From: Tenacibaculum sp. Bg11-29
Lineage (GTDB): Bacteria; Bacteroidota; Bacteroidia; Flavobacteriales; Flavobacteriaceae
Assembly (NCBI RefSeq): GCF_002836595.1
Contig: NZ_PJBB01000003.1
Span: forward strand, 558,001-622,000
Direction of reading: 5' to 3'
Length of the DNA: 64,000 nucleotides
The translations under genes and the position numbers were made by a program. This document shows positions 61,638 to 64,000 of this stretch, piece by piece; position 1 is the stretch's first letter; the number at the start of each line of letters is the position of its first letter. A model generated the notes under the pieces. The model saw only the letters and a list, made by a program, of their open reading frames with translations, did no database searches and had not been told where the DNA came from.

Positions 61638-61669
61638 AAAAAATCGCAAACAAATGTTTGCGATTTTTA
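61638..61669 (-). terminator. Terminator of the DUF2911 gene
   Basis: ATCGCAAACA (61643-61652) pairs with TGTTTGCGAT (61655-61664) around AA, flanked by A5/T5 runs. It lies 40 nt past the stop of the gene ending at 61710. Confidence 0.88.
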
Positions 61670-61709
61670 ATGAAAATATATATTTTTATTCTTTAAAAGA
61701 ATTTATTTT

Positions 61710-62252
61710 TTATCCTTTTACAGGTATTGACACTATCGTTTTACCCCAACCAAAGTACATATTTGCATTGTTATCTTCTCCATCAAAAGCAATTGAAAAA
61801 GCTTCAACTAATTTTTCCGATTTAGAAACTTTACCTGCTACTCTAGCAACATCTTCAGTTTCATTATAAAAATAAGATCCCCAAACATTTTTAGCGGTAC
61901 TTAAAATCACTGTCCATTCTTTATCTCCTGGTATTGTAAATAACGTATATGTTCCCGCCTTTACATCTTTCCCTCCAAAATTAACATCTTTGTAAAAAGT
62001 AATTTCAGCTGCCTCATTAGCTCCTGTTCTCCAAACTTTTTCATTTGGTGCTAATTTAGAAATTTTTCTTCCTTTTAGTTGTGGACGACTATAAACCACT
62101 TTTACCAATTTATCTGAAACTCTATAGCTACTTGGGTATGCTGCTGCATCCATTGGACTTTTATCTAATCCTTCAAATTTTTGTGCAACTGCTTTATTTG
62201 TAAACACAAGTGCAATTGTAAATATAAAAATTGATACTATTGATTTTTTCAT
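61710..62252 (-). CDS. DUF2911 family secreted protein
   Basis: The 180-residue protein has a signal peptide (KKSIVSIFIFTIALVFTNKA). The DUF2911 domain fills the rest: LDKSPMDAAAYPSSYRVSDK, VKVVYSRPQLKGRKIS, KVWRTGANEAAEITFYKDV and AGTYTLFTIPGDKEWTVILS are the family landmarks. It is periplasmic or exported. Function of the family is unknown. It has its own terminator; no clear promoter box was found upstream. Confidence 0.88.
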   Translation of the reverse strand: MKKSIVSIFIFTIALVFTNKAVAQKFEGLDKSPMDAAAYPSSYRVSDKLVKVVYSRPQLKGRKISKLAPNEKVWRTGANEAAEITFYKDVNFGGKDVKAGTYTLFTIPGDKEWTVILSTAKNVWGSYFYNETEDVARVAGKVSKSEKLVEAFSIAFDGEDNNANMYFGWGKTIVSIPVKG

Positions 62253-62343
62253 ACTATGTATTTTAGTTTATTTATACTTATCGTTAGTCTTTTTGAAGCA
62301 GTAAACTTACAATCTTTTCTCTTAAAATTATGTGAAATTTATC

Positions 62344-63582
62344 TTAATTATTCCATTTTAAAACACGGAACTTCTCATATAAAAAGATCAAAATTACACT
62401 AAAGCCAAACATAGGAAACAAGATTGAAAGCCCTATAATTAGTATTATATTATTTTTTGTTAATTTAAATTTAGTTGAAACCTTTGGTACTCCCCAACTT
62501 CCTTTTTGTTTTCTATGAAAAAAAGATATTATAGCTGCTAAACTCATGGCAGTTAAAGCAATTGCTATGCCAAACATTAGCCACCAATTCCAAGCTCCAA
62601 ATTCTCCTTGATGAAATGCCATAACCCACATACGTCCTCTCATTAAGAAACCAACATCATTCCAAGTGTGTTCTTTAACTAGTTTACCTGAATACTGATC
62701 AAAATGCAACATTTTTTGGGCATCTAAAGGAAATGTTTGGTTAGAAATACTAAAAGTACTTTTTGCTGACTTTGGAAAACCTAAACTGATTACTCCTGGT
62801 AAGTTTTGTTGCTTAGCAATCAAAACCATCTCTTCAATCGTAATTCTTTTTTCTTTTAACACAGAAGTTAAATCGCGTCCATTCCATGTTTTAGGGTATC
62901 CTGTATTGGTTACTTTTTGTACCCATTTAAAATTACTTCCAAAAACATCTGTCCAAGGAAACCCCCCAGCCAAAATAATTAACAATAAAATAGATATCCA
63001 AAAACCTGTTACAGCATGCAAATCTCTATACAAAGTTCTTCTTCCTTCTTTAAATCGAATAATAAAAACTCCCCTTATTCCTTTAGAAAAAGGCCACCAA
63101 ATATACAGTCCTGTTAAAATTAAAACAACCATCCAACTAGCAATTAGTTCTACGATTTTTGTACCTACTTTACCTCCTAATAATTCTCCATGGAGTTTTC
63201 GAACAGTATACATCCAAGTATTTTTAGCACTGAAACTTCCAGAAACTTTACCTGTATATTTGTTTACAAAAACACTTTTTTTACCACCAAACCTTCCTGA
63301 AATAAATTCATTACTTTTTGCAACCTCATTATTTAGAATTAATGTATTCGGCTTCTTTTTTAAATACTCCTTTGCATTTGCATATTGCTTTTCATAAGAA
63401 ACCGTTATAGCCTGAGTACTTTCTATATTCTGGATATTAGCTATTGCTTCTTTTTCTACATCTGGTTTAAATAAATAAATTGCTCCCGTTATAGAAAGTA
63501 CTAATACAAAAGGTAATGAAATGATTCCTGCAATAAAATGCCATTTCCAAAACCATTGATTTAATTTTTTATCTTTTTTCAT
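62344..63582 (-). CDS. PepSY-associated TM helix protein (iron-uptake-linked)
   Basis: The 412-residue inner-membrane protein starts at MKKDKKLNQWFWKWHFIAGI; an upstream start at 63609 would add nine residues and is less likely. The family's first TM segment (HFIAGIISLPFVLVLSITGA), the RKLHGELLGG motif, TM segments ELIASWMVVLILTGLYIWW, and RDLHAVTGFWISILLLIILA are clear. More segments lie at the C-terminus. Such proteins often act as reductases or assist siderophore or haem uptake. It lies 70 nt after a TonB receptor gene, supporting that role. Confidence 0.88.
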   Translation of the reverse strand: MKKDKKLNQWFWKWHFIAGIISLPFVLVLSITGAIYLFKPDVEKEAIANIQNIESTQAITVSYEKQYANAKEYLKKKPNTLILNNEVAKSNEFISGRFGGKKSVFVNKYTGKVSGSFSAKNTWMYTVRKLHGELLGGKVGTKIVELIASWMVVLILTGLYIWWPFSKGIRGVFIIRFKEGRRTLYRDLHAVTGFWISILLLIILAGGFPWTDVFGSNFKWVQKVTNTGYPKTWNGRDLTSVLKEKRITIEEMVLIAKQQNLPGVISLGFPKSAKSTFSISNQTFPLDAQKMLHFDQYSGKLVKEHTWNDVGFLMRGRMWVMAFHQGEFGAWNWWLMFGIAIALTAMSLAAIISFFHRKQKGSWGVPKVSTKFKLTKNNIILIIGLSILFPMFGFSVILIFLYEKFRVLKWNN

Positions 63583-63652
63583 TGTTTGAGATTGAATTCC
63601 CAATAACACTTAACATTTTGTATCATTGAGAATTTCTAGAATAAATTAATTA

Positions 63653-64000
63653 TTAAAAATTGTATTTAATTCCTCCATAAAAAGAAACAGGAGCTCCTAC
63701 ACTATATTTAACAGAACCATAGCGATATGAAGCCCTTGTTGAATATAATTTATCAAATAAATTTAAGCCTTGTGCCCAAATTTCAAAATTCCCATAAGTA
63801 TAACTTGCTTTTAAATTAATAAGATGATGACCATCATATACCGTAGTTTGCCCTGATTGACCATTTACTTTAGCAGCTCCTTCAAAACTTGAATTATATT
63901 CACCTAATTGTTCGTGCTGTAAGGTTACTAATAAATTAGTTATGGGTTTGTATTTTAAAGATGTTGAAGCAATATATTTTGGTGCAATTGGCATTGCGGT
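63653..64000 (-). CDS. C-terminal part of a TonB-dependent receptor (5' end outside window)
   Basis: The open frame continues past the window edge, so this is the last 115 residues or so. It shows barrel strands (IASTSLKYKPITNLLVTLQH, LINLKASYTYGNFEIWAQGL) and the typical NLFDKLYSTRASYRYG ending with Phe (GGIKYNF). The upstream neighbour of a PepSY protein is usually a siderophore receptor; the substrate cannot be read from this fragment. Confidence 0.85.
   Translation of the reverse strand, partial: TAMPIAPKYIASTSLKYKPITNLLVTLQHEQLGEYNSSFEGAAKVNGQSGQTTVYDGHHLINLKASYTYGNFEIWAQGLNLFDKLYSTRASYRYGSVKYSVGAPVSFYGGIKYNF

Noticed and set aside
61558..61653. 32-residue N-terminal extension of LeuRS
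   Set aside because: A -7 promoter box lies inside it, the residues are Phe/Lys-rich without similarity to LeuRS, and the family start MQYNHQEIEKKWQ is at 61557.

Overview
The window is from a low-GC marine-type Bacteroidota, most likely a Flavobacteriaceae genome close to Tenacibaculum or Polaribacter. The evidence is type IX secretion (T9SS) C-terminal sorting domains on several large secreted proteins, SusC/TonB-type receptors with carboxypeptidase-like N-terminal domains, TAnnTTTG-type promoter boxes with almost no Shine-Dalgarno signals, Bacteroidota-style Hcp (TssD) and VgrG proteins, and family-typical versions of IF-2, NusA, tdk, alr and leuS. I see no tRNA, rRNA, CRISPR array, integrase or transposase.

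Layout. 1-0.9 kb: the end of a secreted calcium-binding-repeat protein. 1.2-6.0 kb (minus): the rimP-nusA-infB operon, preceded by a promoter and a terminator-like leader hairpin. 6.1-15.7 kb: housekeeping genes (universal stress protein, glycosyltransferase, thymidine kinase, alanine racemase, mscL, a helix-turn-helix regulator, an AhpD-like protein, OsmC, recJ). 15.7-21.4 kb (minus): one 1886-residue secreted protein carrying two different nuclease domains. 21.5-41.1 kb (minus): an orphan type VI secretion cargo island. 41.4-54.5 kb: a secreted endonuclease/phosphatase, a TonB receptor, a DUF5689/lamin-tail lipoprotein, an M28 peptidase, a metallophosphoesterase, a phosphate-selective-type porin and a PiT transporter. 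54.6-64 kb: a small inverted-repeat element, tesB, a GNAT protein, a membrane protein, a SemiSWEET, leuS with an inserted nuclease-like domain, a DUF2911 protein, a PepSY protein and the end of a second TonB receptor.

The most unusual part is the cargo island. In transcription order it runs: a decayed helix-turn-helix gene, Hcp/TssD, VgrG, a 56-residue ORF, a 305-residue unknown protein, six tandem small lipoproteins (array B), a LysM protein, a PAAR-like DUF4280 protein, a 941-residue unknown cargo candidate, and six tandem larger lipoproteins (array A). No T6SS sheath, baseplate or ATPase gene is present. The natural reading is two cargo modules, each followed by an amplified lipoprotein array that would be its immunity family. 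Array B alternates two subtypes and every copy carries a TA-dinucleotide tract inside the coding sequence. Tract lengths are 15, 19, 15, 11, 15 and 9 nt, and the 19 and 11 nt copies are exactly the two that are frameshifted. This looks like slipped-strand ON/OFF switching of immunity-like genes. In array A one copy is broken at three places and the last is out of frame by one base in a T run of its signal peptide.

The 15.7-21.4 kb nuclease and the 41-54 kb genes together suggest extracellular nucleic-acid breakdown coupled to phosphate capture; that link is inferred from gene order and families only.
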